From positions 1,240,001 to 1,304,000 of the forward strand of contig NZ_AP018441.1 in NCBI RefSeq assembly GCF_009937975.1: a stretch of 64,000 nucleotides of DNA, in the 5' to 3' direction. Origin of the DNA: Undibacterium sp. YM2. GTDB lineage: Bacteria > Pseudomonadota > Gammaproteobacteria > Burkholderiales > Burkholderiaceae_D. The translations under genes and the position numbers were made by a program. Numbering within the stretch: the stretch's first letter is position 1; the number at the start of each line of letters is the position of its first letter. The notes beneath the pieces are model-generated. The model was not told the DNA's origin, did no database searches, and worked only from the letters and a program-made list of their open reading frames with translations. Shown in pieces: positions 36,278-45,312 of the stretch.

Positions 36278-37175
36278 CTGGTACGGGCAATAAACTCAGC
36301 CCCGGCTTCCTTGATGCATTCGACGAAAGCGCGCGCAGAGCGTGACAGTGGCGTTGATTTTACTGTCAGCAGATACAAATCCACAGGCACATTCGGCGAC
36401 AAGGGGCGGCATTGCACTTTGCTATGGTCAGATGTGGCGGCAGTAAAGGGGTCGATGACGGCTGCGCCAGCACCCAGCTCCACCAGTGTCCTGGCCAGCA
36501 AATAGGTCTGTACCACGGTGTAAGAAGTAAAGCTCAGACCCTGTTCTTCACAGGCATCCATGACGCGGCTGACAAGATGGTCATCGAGGTCCAGTGCAAT
36601 CAGGTTCTTGGGCAGGTCGGCAACGGGCAGGGCAGTATTGTCCAGGTTCTTTGCCCAGCTACCCAGCGGGGCGATGGCTGTCATGCTGCCGCGTATCAAG
36701 GGCTCAGATGCGATATTCGGGTGACAGGGGTCATACAATGACAGCGCAAAATCAACATCCCCAGTAGCAGGGCATTCACAATCTCGCTGGTGTGATGGGT
36801 CGCCAGTGTGCAATGCACATTGCCAAATTTCTTGCGCCAGGCGGCCAGTGCGGTGGGCACTACGGTGATAGACAGTGTCGGTGTTGATGCCAGCCTTACT
36901 GCTTCGTCAGGATGGTTTTTGAGATTGCTGGCCAGCCTGCGTACTGACTGCAAATCACGGTTGAGCTTATCGACTTCAGCAAACAGTTTGTGCGCTTCTG
37001 GCGTGGGATGCAGCTTGCCCTTGATGCGCTCGAACAGTTTCAGGCCCAGCTGTATTTCACAATGCTGCAAGACCTTGGTCGCGGCTGGTTGTGAAATATT
37101 CAACAATTGCGCAGCGCCACTGATCGTGCCTGCCTGCATGATGGCATGAAAAACTTCGATATGACGCAAACGCAT
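36274..37175 (-). pseudogene. LysR family regulator, frameshifted
   Basis: The first half (37175 down to about 36760) encodes a normal LysR start, with winged helix RLRHIEVFHAIMQAGTISGA and ISQPAATKVLQHCE. The second half, to 36274, encodes the effector-binding domain (GDVDFALSLYDPCHPN onward) in another frame. One missing G in the run at 36759-36762 explains it: one more base would give the expected LLGDVDFAL join. Either a real loss of the regulator or a homopolymer sequencing error. Its place next to murQ suggests it controlled the amino-sugar branch. It converges on the serine hydrolase gene with a 4-base overlap. Confidence 0.85.
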
Positions 37176-37266
37176 GGTGAAAGTCCATTCAGCAAAAAAA
37201 AACGAGTTTGATTGTAACGCCTGGCGGGATTTATTGCCGTATTGATTGACGCTCAACTGCTGTAGT

Positions 37267-38153
37267 TCAAACCGTAGTGCGCAGGGCAAGACGCAGGTCG
37301 TCACCGCAGGCCAGCAATTTGGCATGTGCGGCTGTCACGCTGATGTTGTTGAGGATAGCCAGTATCGCTGTTTTGACATGGAAGTCACATTCTTCAAGGA
37401 TGCGGCGGCAATATGCTTCGTCGCGCCCGGTTGCATGCATGGTCAGGGCGACGGTGCGTCGCAGTAGTTTGACATTAGTCGGTTTGACATCGACCATGAG
37501 GTTGCCATAGACCTTGTGCAGCCTGACCATCAAGGCGCTGGAAAAGCTGTTCAGGGCGACTTTTTGTGAGGTGCCTGCTTTCAGTCGGGTACTGCCAGAA
37601 ATCACTTCGCTGCCGGTATCCAGGGTGATGCCTATCTCGGCTTGCAAAGTTACAGGTGCGCCAGGATTATTGGCAAAGCCTATGGTCAGGGCACCAGTCT
37701 GGCGCGCTGCCTGCAAGGCACCAAGCACATAGGGGTAGCGCCGGATGCGGCAATCAGCATCACCACATCATTAGCCGTCAAAGCCAGTTCCTGGATTTCT
37801 CTTGCACCTTGTGCAGCATCATCTTCTGCACCTTCGACTGCGACAAACATGGCTTGCTTTCCACCTGCCAGCAGAGACAAAGCGCGTTCGTTTGGCCATG
37901 AGAAGGTCGGTAATAATTCCACCCCATCCAGCACACCCAGGCGGCCAGAAGTGCCAGCACCCACATACACCAGGCGACCACCCGCGAGTATGCGCGGCGC
38001 GGCGGCATCCACAGCAGCTGCGATCTGTGCGGCAGCCAGGCTGACTGCACGTATGGCATTGAACTGATCATCAATGAAGGCATCAACCAGTTGTGTGGTT
38101 GGGTATAAATCCAGTCCTGTGTGGTTAACGCTAGGTGCTTCTGTATTCAGCAT
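37267..38153 (-). pseudogene. murQ: N-acetylmuramic acid 6-phosphate etherase MurQ, frameshifted
   Basis: MurQ removes D-lactate from MurNAc-6P to give GlcNAc-6P. The first part (38153 to about 37735) has the sugar-isomerase fold start: GRLVYVGAGTSGRLGVLDG, LLPTFSW, VEGAEDDAAQGARE, VVMLIAASGATP. The rest, from YVLGALQAARQTG through GSTRLKAGTSQK to the end, is in another frame. Adding one base in the G run at 37732-37735 joins them as GATPYVLGAL. About 295 residues in total if repaired, the normal length. As sequenced, the enzyme would be truncated after about 137 residues and inactive. Confidence 0.9.
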
Positions 38154-38318
38154 GGCTTGATTCCTTTTCTCTCATTACCTTATGTCCTCTGCAGACAGAG
38201 CACAAATGAAAGCTGATACCCGGCCCATAACTTCAGGTAATGCATGCGGCTGCATGAATTATTTGCAGATGCTCTTTGATCAGCTTATGCTGGCTTATCC
38301 TTAAAGCACAGATAAACC

Positions 38319-38900
38319 ATGCAAATAAGAATGCAAATTCTTCGCCGTCACTTGATATTGATACTGGCTGCCAGCTTGCTGCTATCCGCCTGCCAGTGGG
38401 GCTGGCTGCAAGGGGGCGATACCCGCCATCAATTGATCATCTCAGTCCCCGAGCAAAAAATGGTGTTGCTGGAAGATGGCAAGCCAGTCGCGACCTATGT
38501 CATTTCTACCGCCAAACGCGGCATAGGCGATATGCCAGACAGCTATATGACACCGGGTGGCCGCATGCAGATCGCCGAGAAAATCGGCGCTGGTGTACCG
38601 CTGGGTTCAGTTTTCAAGGACCGAAAGCCTACCGGCGAGATTGTGGCTGCAGATGCACCTGGGCGTGATCCTGTGGTGACGCGCATACTGTGGTTGCGTG
38701 GCACTGAACAACGCAACCGCAATGCCTATCCACGCTTTATCTATATCCACGGCACGCCACAGGAAAGCCTGCTGGGCACGCCTGCAAGCTATGGCTGTAT
38801 ACGTATGCGCTCAGTAGATATTGCCGAACTGTTTGAGCGGGTGGGGGTTGGTGCGGTGGTGGATGTGCTTGAACAGCCGACAGCTAGCACAACATCTTGA
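38319..38900 (+). CDS. L,D-transpeptidase (YkuD domain) lipoprotein
   Basis: 193 residues (start 38319 or ATG 38331). Lipoprotein signal RRHLILILAASLLLSAC with lipobox LSAC. The YkuD catalytic domain follows: HQLIISVPEQKMVLLEDG at its start, and the active-site box IHGTPQE with catalytic Cys in SYGCIRM. Such enzymes make 3-3 crosslinks or attach proteins to peptidoglycan in the periplasm. The small size and single domain fit the ErfK/YbiS-like or amidase-like minimal type. Divergent from murQ. Confidence 0.9.
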   Translation: MQIRMQILRRHLILILAASLLLSACQWGWLQGGDTRHQLIISVPEQKMVLLEDGKPVATYVISTAKRGIGDMPDSYMTPGGRMQIAEKIGAGVPLGSVFKDRKPTGEIVAADAPGRDPVVTRILWLRGTEQRNRNAYPRFIYIHGTPQESLLGTPASYGCIRMRSVDIAELFERVGVGAVVDVLEQPTASTTS

Positions 38901-39033
38901 TTGTTTATTTGAGAATATCTTTCAGCATTTACAATTTGATGACAATTTGAGTACATTTTTGAACTGATTCAACAGAGTGGCAGGGGTATCATGAGCAAGT
39001 GTTTCTATTTTGATAACTCAAAGAAAGCTCAAC

Positions 39034-40356
39034 ATGCGCCCTACACTTCTATGCTCAAGCTTGCTACTTACACTGGTTTCTGCCTGCGGCGGGGCAGGCA
39101 CTGCAGCCACAGCCACCACTCCTGACGCCAGCAAACCTCAGGCTGTCAGCACAGCCAAATCTACGCTGGCACGCAATGTCGCGCCTCAGGCCAGTGATGC
39201 TGATCTGGCCGCAGCAGTGGCCGGAAATACCGAGTTTGCTCTCAAAATCCTGCCTTTGCTGGATGCGCAGGGCGACAGTAACCTCGTCTATTCACCGTAC
39301 AGCCTGACACTGGCACTGGAGATGGCAGCAGCCGGTGCTAAGGGCGATACCCTCAGTGGTATGGAAAAGGCTCTGGCTTTCCAACTGCAGCAAAGCCGTT
39401 TGCAACCAGCCCTGAATCGTCTTGATTTATTGCTGGCAGATAAAACCTCGACTGCTGCCAAACCAAATGCACAATTACCCAACCTGAATATCGCCAATGC
39501 CTTGTGGGCACAGCAAGGGTACAGTCTGCAAAGCAGCTACCTTGATGCACTCAGCGTTAATTATGGTGCTGCTGTGAACTTGCAGGATTTTGTCGGCGCT
39601 GCTGAACCATCACGTCTGACAATCAATAACTGGGTGGCTGACCAGACCCAGCAAAAAATCAAGGATCTGATACCTGCCGGTGGCATCTCACCACAGACCC
39701 GCGTGGTGCTGACAAATGCGATCTGGTTCAAGTCAGACTGGGCGCAGCCATTTACCAAAGAAGCTACGAGGAACCAGGATTTTACTGACCGCAAAGGGAA
39801 TGTGAAAAATCTGCCCTTCATGAATCTGACCAGCAATTTCCCGTATGTGCAGGGCAAGGGTTATCAGGCGGTGGAGCTGCCTTATATCGATAACAAACTG
39901 GCCATGCTGGCCATCGTGCCTGATGCAGGCAAGTTTGATAGTTTTGTCCAGGGCCTGAGCAGTACGACCATCAGCGACATCACGGCAGGTTTGAAAGACA
40001 ATTACATTGCCTTGAGCATGCCCAAGTTTAACTTCAGTGCCAGCCCGGCGATGAACTCCAGTCTGAGTACTCTGGGCATGGGCGCTGCCTTTGATGCAAG
40101 CAAGGCAGATTTTTCCGGGATAAGCGGTAACCGCGAATTGTCGATTTCTGGTGTCGTGCACAAAGCCTTCATCAACGTCGATGAGAAAGGAACAGAAGCT
40201 GCCGCTGCTACGGGTGTGTTGATCGGTGTCACCAGTATTAATGTGACACAACCCTTGAAGTTGACGCTGGACCGTCCTTTCCTGTTCATGATCAGGGACA
40301 GGCAGACTGGCCTCATCATTTTCATGGGCAAGCTCATGAATCCTGCTGCGAGCTAA
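39034..40356 (+). CDS. Serpin family protease inhibitor, lipoprotein
   Basis: 440 residues. The ATG at 39034 begins a lipoprotein signal RPTLLCSSLLLTLVSAC (lipobox VSAC) followed by a low-complexity Ala/Thr linker. The serpin fold runs from about residue 65 to the end: NLVYSPYSLTLALEMAAAGAKG, VVLTNAIWFKSDW, the hinge EKGTEAAAATG and the closing DRPFLFMIRDRQTGLIIFMGK. The Ala-rich hinge indicates an inhibitory serpin. Counting from the P17 Glu, the scissile bond falls near Thr-Ser in GVTSINV, so I would expect inhibition of elastase- or chymotrypsin-like proteases. Surface or periplasmic location inferred from the lipobox. Confidence 0.92.
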   Translation: MRPTLLCSSLLLTLVSACGGAGTAATATTPDASKPQAVSTAKSTLARNVAPQASDADLAAAVAGNTEFALKILPLLDAQGDSNLVYSPYSLTLALEMAAAGAKGDTLSGMEKALAFQLQQSRLQPALNRLDLLLADKTSTAAKPNAQLPNLNIANALWAQQGYSLQSSYLDALSVNYGAAVNLQDFVGAAEPSRLTINNWVADQTQQKIKDLIPAGGISPQTRVVLTNAIWFKSDWAQPFTKEATRNQDFTDRKGNVKNLPFMNLTSNFPYVQGKGYQAVELPYIDNKLAMLAIVPDAGKFDSFVQGLSSTTISDITAGLKDNYIALSMPKFNFSASPAMNSSLSTLGMGAAFDASKADFSGISGNRELSISGVVHKAFINVDEKGTEAAAATGVLIGVTSINVTQPLKLTLDRPFLFMIRDRQTGLIIFMGKLMNPAAS

Positions 40357-40383
40357 TCGCTAGATGTTTTAGTTGTAGCACAT

Positions 40384-40425
40384 AAAAAAAACCCTTGGCA
40401 TCAATCAATGCCAAGGGTTTTTTGT
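40384..40425. terminator. Bidirectional terminator between serpin and TonB receptor genes
   Basis: Perfect 11-bp stem ACCCTTGGCAT (40391-40401) with ATGCCAAGGGT (40408-40418), flanked by seven A on the left and a T run on the right. It can stop transcription from both converging genes. Confidence 0.95.
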
Positions 40426-40446
40426 TTAGCTCGTTACTTGTTCGTT

Positions 40447-43287
40447 TTATTTGAACTTGTAATTCGCCAGCAAAGTAAATGAGCGTCCGCGTGGGTCAGC
40501 GACGCGTGGTTCCCAGGAGCTGCCTGCACCGGTATTGCTGTCATAAGTGATGGCAAACGGTGGATCGGTATTGAAGAGGTTTTTCAAACCGGCAGTCAGC
40601 GTCAGGTTCTTGATGCCGCTATAGGTCACACTCATGTTGTAGATGATGTAGGCTTTGACGTTAGGATTGTAGTTCGATGGCATGACCAGGCCACTTTGTA
40701 CGCCCGGCAAGACCTGATCCTTGTAACCAGCACGGTAAATCTGCGTGAAAGTACCTGTCCAGTCACCCTGGGTGTAGTTGACAAAAGCAGTGTGCTTCCA
40801 TCTCAGACCCAGGTCACCAGTGAAGGTGAAGCGGCCAACTTCGCTTACGCCATAAGGTGCGTTAGCCATAGGGCGGGATTTTTTCTCCAGCAGATAAGAA
40901 CCATCCAGACCGGCAGCCCATTTGCCATTGAAAATTGCACCATTGGCTTTGGCACCAACTTCCACACCACGGGTGATGCTGGAACCGGCATTGACCCAGC
41001 GTTGATCAATGAAAGCCAATGCGCCTGTACTGTCACGCAAGAACTGATCCCTGAACAGGTCATAGTTTTGCAGCATCGTGGTCAGGTCTATGGACATGAT
41101 GGAATTCTCCTTGCGGATTTCCCAGATGTCAGCATTGGCACTGAAGTTGCTGCTTGGTGCCCACACTACACCGACCGTACCTTGCTTGGCTTTTTCAGGG
41201 CCCAGCGTGGTTTTACCACCAGTCAGGATATTCGGCGTGATGGCGGCACAACCAGGTTTGCTGCTATCGACCTTCAGTGTTGGGCAGGTGGCTGGATCAG
41301 CCAGGTCTTTACCTGCATAAGGTGAATCAGTAATACCGTTAAACAACTGGTTGAATGACGGTGCGCGGAAACCTGTGTTGTACGAACCACGGAACAGCAG
41401 CGTTTCCGTCGGTGTATAACGGAAGCTTACTTTGGGATTGAAAGTGCTGCCAAAACCAGAGTAATGATCCTGGCGACCTGCAACGGTGACTTCCAGTGAT
41501 TTCAAGACTGGCACCAATACCTCGGCATACACGGCGCGTATGTCGCGGCTGACCTTGGGCAAGGCATTGCTGTCATCAAATGGCGCATTCAGGATGGCAG
41601 GGCGGACACTGGATGCTCTTGCATCACCATTGAAAGTATATTCTTCCTTGCGCAAGTCAGTACCTACTGCAGCCATGACAGGGCCAGCAGGCAATTGCCA
41701 GATTTCGCCAGACAGGGCAGCATCAGCCTGGGTCAGCGTGGTTTTGCCACCATACAGCGTAACACCTGCAGCTGAGGTGCTGTTGATCAGGTCAAGCGCA
41801 GCTTGCGACTGTTTTTCACCGGGCTTGAGGAAAGGATTGATGATGCCGGTACCCAGGGCATTTGCCAGCGCAACGGTATAGTTATAGCCCGTGCCCAGTT
41901 TGGATTCGGACTGGCTGTAGGCACGCGACAGGCCAACACGGTAATCCCATTTGCCGATCTGGCCATCTGCACCCAGTTGCAAACGGGCGGCTTCTGTCTT
42001 GGTGGTGATTTCACGGTTGCCACATTCCATACAGCGCCAGCGGTAGGCAATAGGCGCACCACGGTTCGCTTCTATGCTGGGGAATACCGCAACGATGGCA
42101 TTGAATACATCGTTATAGGCTGAACCTGTGCTTGGATAAAATGAAGACGCAGGGAAGTTCGTACCCGGTGACACCTGGTTGGGTGAAAAGCGTTTCGACA
42201 CTTCAACCTGAGAGCCAACTGCTTCGGCAAACAACTGGTGCGTGCCTATTTTGAACGTGGCACGGCCGACGAAATTATCGTTCTTGACTGGTTGCTGCAA
42301 TACTGCAGCGCGGCCTGTGTCCCAGGCGCAGGCATATTTGGAAGATGCTACATCCCACAGCTTGGCGTCGTAAGCGGCCATGCCATCGATCGCGCCACAA
42401 CCCGCACCGCCCGGCAGGTTCAGCACATTGATGGCATTCATGACCTGGGTAGTACCTGGGAAGACCGGGCCACTATTGCTCTTGTTACTGAGTATGGTAT
42501 TCGCCAGCGAAGTGGCAAATACAGTTGCATTTGGTGTACCACGGGTATCTACCGACAAACCACGGTTGGGCTGGAAGGTATTCACAAAATCACGCTGGTC
42601 ACCACGCAATGCATCGTTCTCACTATGGGTAGCTGTCAGCAGGACATTGTAGTGATCATTTTCGAGGTCACCAAAGCCACCAACCACAGACACGCGCTTG
42701 ATATTGCCGCCACCTTGCTGGGAGATATCGGTAAATGCCTGGGCTTCCAGACCATTGTAATTCTTGCGCAGGATGAAGTTGATGACGCCACCAATTGCAT
42801 CGGTACCGTAGATCGCAGAGGCACCATCTTTCAAGACTTCGATTCTCTCCACTGCAGCCATCGGAATGGAATTCAAGTCAACTGCCGAGCCTTTCATACC
42901 ATGGGTGGCAACGCGGCGGCCATTCAACAGCACGAGAGTGCTGTCAGCACCCTGGCCGCGCAGGTTGGCGGAAGATGCACCGTTATTACCGCGCTGGGCA
43001 CCTGAGGTAACGTCAGCATTACTGGCCAGGTTGTCAGAACCATTGCCATTGATATTCAGGTTGGCGATAAATTGTTCTGCAGTGACGATGCCCGCAGCTT
43101 CGAGTTGCTTGCGGGTAATGACCTCAATCGGCAAAGCACCTTCGGAGGCAATACGCTTGATGCTACTACCGGTAATTTCTACCCTTTGCGGTGCTGGAGC
43201 AGGCTGCTCCTGCGCCTGTACCCATCCGCTGGTACCGGCAGAAATGCCTATCAGGGCGATGCACCTGGCTATGGTCTTTAACTTCAC
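40447..43287 (-). CDS. TonB-dependent receptor, large
   Basis: Outer-membrane receptor of 946 residues. The GTG at 43287 is preferred because AAGGAGAGA lies 6 bases upstream and a signal peptide (KLKTIARCIALIGISAGTSG) follows. The frame is open to 43347. The plug (about residues 40-180) shows VEITGSSIKRIASEGALPIEV, ADSTLVLLNGRRVA and IERIEVLKDGASAIYGTDAIGG, the type with conserved asparagine-rich plug seen in receptors for sugars, peptides or other large ligands. The barrel ends in FTLLANYKFK. No transport partner gene is adjacent, so the substrate is unknown. Inverted repeats lie upstream. Confidence 0.92.
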   Translation of the reverse strand: MKLKTIARCIALIGISAGTSGWVQAQEQPAPAPQRVEITGSSIKRIASEGALPIEVITRKQLEAAGIVTAEQFIANLNINGNGSDNLASNADVTSGAQRGNNGASSANLRGQGADSTLVLLNGRRVATHGMKGSAVDLNSIPMAAVERIEVLKDGASAIYGTDAIGGVINFILRKNYNGLEAQAFTDISQQGGGNIKRVSVVGGFGDLENDHYNVLLTATHSENDALRGDQRDFVNTFQPNRGLSVDTRGTPNATVFATSLANTILSNKSNSGPVFPGTTQVMNAINVLNLPGGAGCGAIDGMAAYDAKLWDVASSKYACAWDTGRAAVLQQPVKNDNFVGRATFKIGTHQLFAEAVGSQVEVSKRFSPNQVSPGTNFPASSFYPSTGSAYNDVFNAIVAVFPSIEANRGAPIAYRWRCMECGNREITTKTEAARLQLGADGQIGKWDYRVGLSRAYSQSESKLGTGYNYTVALANALGTGIINPFLKPGEKQSQAALDLINSTSAAGVTLYGGKTTLTQADAALSGEIWQLPAGPVMAAVGTDLRKEEYTFNGDARASSVRPAILNAPFDDSNALPKVSRDIRAVYAEVLVPVLKSLEVTVAGRQDHYSGFGSTFNPKVSFRYTPTETLLFRGSYNTGFRAPSFNQLFNGITDSPYAGKDLADPATCPTLKVDSSKPGCAAITPNILTGGKTTLGPEKAKQGTVGVVWAPSSNFSANADIWEIRKENSIMSIDLTTMLQNYDLFRDQFLRDSTGALAFIDQRWVNAGSSITRGVEVGAKANGAIFNGKWAAGLDGSYLLEKKSRPMANAPYGVSEVGRFTFTGDLGLRWKHTAFVNYTQGDWTGTFTQIYRAGYKDQVLPGVQSGLVMPSNYNPNVKAYIIYNMSVTYSGIKNLTLTAGLKNLFNTDPPFAITYDSNTGAGSSWEPRVADPRGRSFTLLANYKFK

Positions 43288-43411
43288 TGGTCTCTCCTTG
43301 GGTCGTACGACATTGATATTGTGAGCTCGGTATTTGTTTATGCTCAATTCTGGCCGCTGCTTTGAATTGATATAAATTTTATGTGTATGTTTATATGTTC
43401 CAGACTAGGGT

Positions 43412-43495
43412 TTTGTCACAATACGTGACAAATGAAAATATCATGACGGGCGATAACCAAAAGATATGGGGTTTGTCACGGCTGACGTGTCAGCC
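43412..43495. promoter_or_regulatory. Inverted repeats upstream of the large TonB receptor
   Basis: TTTGTCAC (43412-43419), five bases, GTGACAAA (43425-43432): a perfect 8-bp dyad. About 60 bases further on, TTTGTCAC recurs (43472-43479), followed directly by the 7-bp palindrome GGCTGAC/GTCAGCC (43480-43495). Both lie 125-210 bases before the receptor start, in a 330-base gap that holds no convincing gene. The first looks like a regulator operator; the second may be a related site or a hairpin. Confidence 0.5.
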
Positions 43496-43616
43496 AGTGC
43501 GGATGCTGATTTCCGAGGAAAAACAGCGTATACGCCAAAGAAAAATACGTATGCACAAGACTGTTCATACGTATCTAAAAACCACACTTGCTGCTTGAAT
43601 TTATGTCAACCTGACT

Positions 43617-45257
43617 TCAGGGCAGGCTATAACTGGCACGCACGCCTTCTACCCCGGTACGGCTGATGGCTGACACAGTGACCTGCCTGATCGCCCCTAG
43701 CTGAGGGTCGTCGCTGATGTCTATGCTCATGTTCTGGGCTGGCACCACAGAGAACAGCCATTGCTGGTCAGTGCGCTTCCAGATCGCCAGCAGGCGGGTA
43801 TTGCTGGTATAGCTCAGTTGCACGCGTAATGATTTCTTGTCGGCACTGGCTTCCAGCACAGCGCTGGCAGGTGGGCTGCTGTCCAGCCAGGGGCTGGCAG
43901 GGACCAGCGACTGGGACGTGTATTTCTCGCTCGCCAGGCGTTTCCGTATATCTTTGCGGTTCTGGTTCAGCGCTGCCATGCTGAAATGCACATGGCCATT
44001 ACCGGCCTTTTCACGCAGCGCATCGACCTGGTTCAGGATTTCATCAGCAGGCCAGGATTTGTCTGTATTGTCTATGCGGCTCGTATACAAACCAGGCCAG
44101 ATATGCTTGCCAGTGGGGTTCTGGGCCAGCCAGTAATCATGCAAGACCTTGAACGCCTGCGGCCCCTGGTTGATCGGCCAGTAAAGTTGCGGTGCCAGAT
44201 AATCCAGCCAGCCTTTAGCCAGCCACAGTTCTACATCAGCATACAGTTTGTCATATTGGCTGAAACCGGCAATGCCGGGTGGCAAGCGGTCTGGCCTGCC
44301 TATTCCAAATGGGCTGATACCAAATTTCATCCAGGGTTTTTCCAGATGTACGCGCTGGTTGACTGCTTCTACCAGGCGGTTGACATTATCACGGCGCCAG
44401 TCTGCACGCGCCAGTTTGCCGCCAGACTGCAGATAAGCTACCCAGGATGGGTCGTCAGGGAAATCCTGCTCTGCGCCATTGCTGCCCTTGACTGGGTAAG
44501 GGTAGAAATAGTCATCAATATGGATGCCATCGACATCATAACGGCGCACCACGTCGCTGATGACATTCAGAGTTTGCTGCATCGCCAAAGGTTCACCCGG
44601 GTCCATCCATTGCAGGTCACCATAATTCTTCACAACTTGCGGTGCCAGCTTGCTGATATGATTGGTCGCTAGCGCCATTTTGGATTGCGCGGTGCGGGAA
44701 CGGTAGGGGTTGAACCAGGCATGCAATTCCAGGCCGCGCGCGTGAGCTTGCTCCACCCAGAATTGCAGAGGATCGTAATAAGGTGAAGGTGGCCGCCCTT
44801 GCTCACCAGTCAAAAACTCTGACCAGGGTTCTATCATTGACGGATAAATGGCATCCGCCGCCGGGCGCACCTGCAAGACGATGGCATTGAGTTTCAACTG
44901 CACCGCATTGTCGAGTATCGTGAGGATTTCGTTCTTTTGTTTTTCTGTGCTCAGGTCACGGCGTGAAGGCCAGTCTATATTCGCTACGGTTGACACCCAG
45001 GCAGCACGGAATTCACGGGGCAAGGGCGGCGCGTCTTTGACTTGCACAGGGTAATTGACCAGGGCATTTTGCGGGATGATGGTAAGGTCAACTGCGACAG
45101 GTTTAGGCTGGGGCTTTACTGGCGGCGTTGCAGTGGAGCAGGCAAGCATCAGTGCACACGCAGATGCGGCCAGCGCAGGCAACTTGAAACCTTGAAGAGC
45201 AATTTTCAAATTAGACAAAGTAAAAGCAGGTCGTGACGAGGGTGGTAACGAAAACAT
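43617..45257 (-). CDS. Glycosyl hydrolase-like 10 family lipoprotein (DigH/YddW-like)
   Basis: 546 residues. Lipoprotein signal ending ALMLAC (Cys about 40), then a Pro-rich linker and a GHL10 (DUF187) TIM-barrel: FRAAWVSTVANIDWPSRR at its start, LNAIVLQVRPAADAIYPS, LELHAWFNPYR, VDGIHIDDYFYPYP with likely catalytic acids, and KFGISPFGIGRP. E. coli DigH (YddW) is an outer-membrane lipoprotein that cuts denuded peptidoglycan glycans at the septum, so a similar role is likely. A C-terminal beta domain of about 100 residues follows. It lies 56 bases downstream of the NagX-like gene on the same strand. Confidence 0.85.
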   Translation of the reverse strand: MFSLPPSSRPAFTLSNLKIALQGFKLPALAASACALMLACSTATPPVKPQPKPVAVDLTIIPQNALVNYPVQVKDAPPLPREFRAAWVSTVANIDWPSRRDLSTEKQKNEILTILDNAVQLKLNAIVLQVRPAADAIYPSMIEPWSEFLTGEQGRPPSPYYDPLQFWVEQAHARGLELHAWFNPYRSRTAQSKMALATNHISKLAPQVVKNYGDLQWMDPGEPLAMQQTLNVISDVVRRYDVDGIHIDDYFYPYPVKGSNGAEQDFPDDPSWVAYLQSGGKLARADWRRDNVNRLVEAVNQRVHLEKPWMKFGISPFGIGRPDRLPPGIAGFSQYDKLYADVELWLAKGWLDYLAPQLYWPINQGPQAFKVLHDYWLAQNPTGKHIWPGLYTSRIDNTDKSWPADEILNQVDALREKAGNGHVHFSMAALNQNRKDIRKRLASEKYTSQSLVPASPWLDSSPPASAVLEASADKKSLRVQLSYTSNTRLLAIWKRTDQQWLFSVVPAQNMSIDISDDPQLGAIRQVTVSAISRTGVEGVRASYSLP

Positions 45258-45312
45258 GGATAAGCCGGACTAATAATGCAATAAAGAGCGAAAGACCTGA
45301 GATGCTACTGCA

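Noticed and set aside
43383..43598. A 71-codon plus-strand frame upstream of the large TonB receptor
   Set aside because: No ribosome site, unlikely composition, and it runs through the inverted repeats; more likely regulatory DNA.
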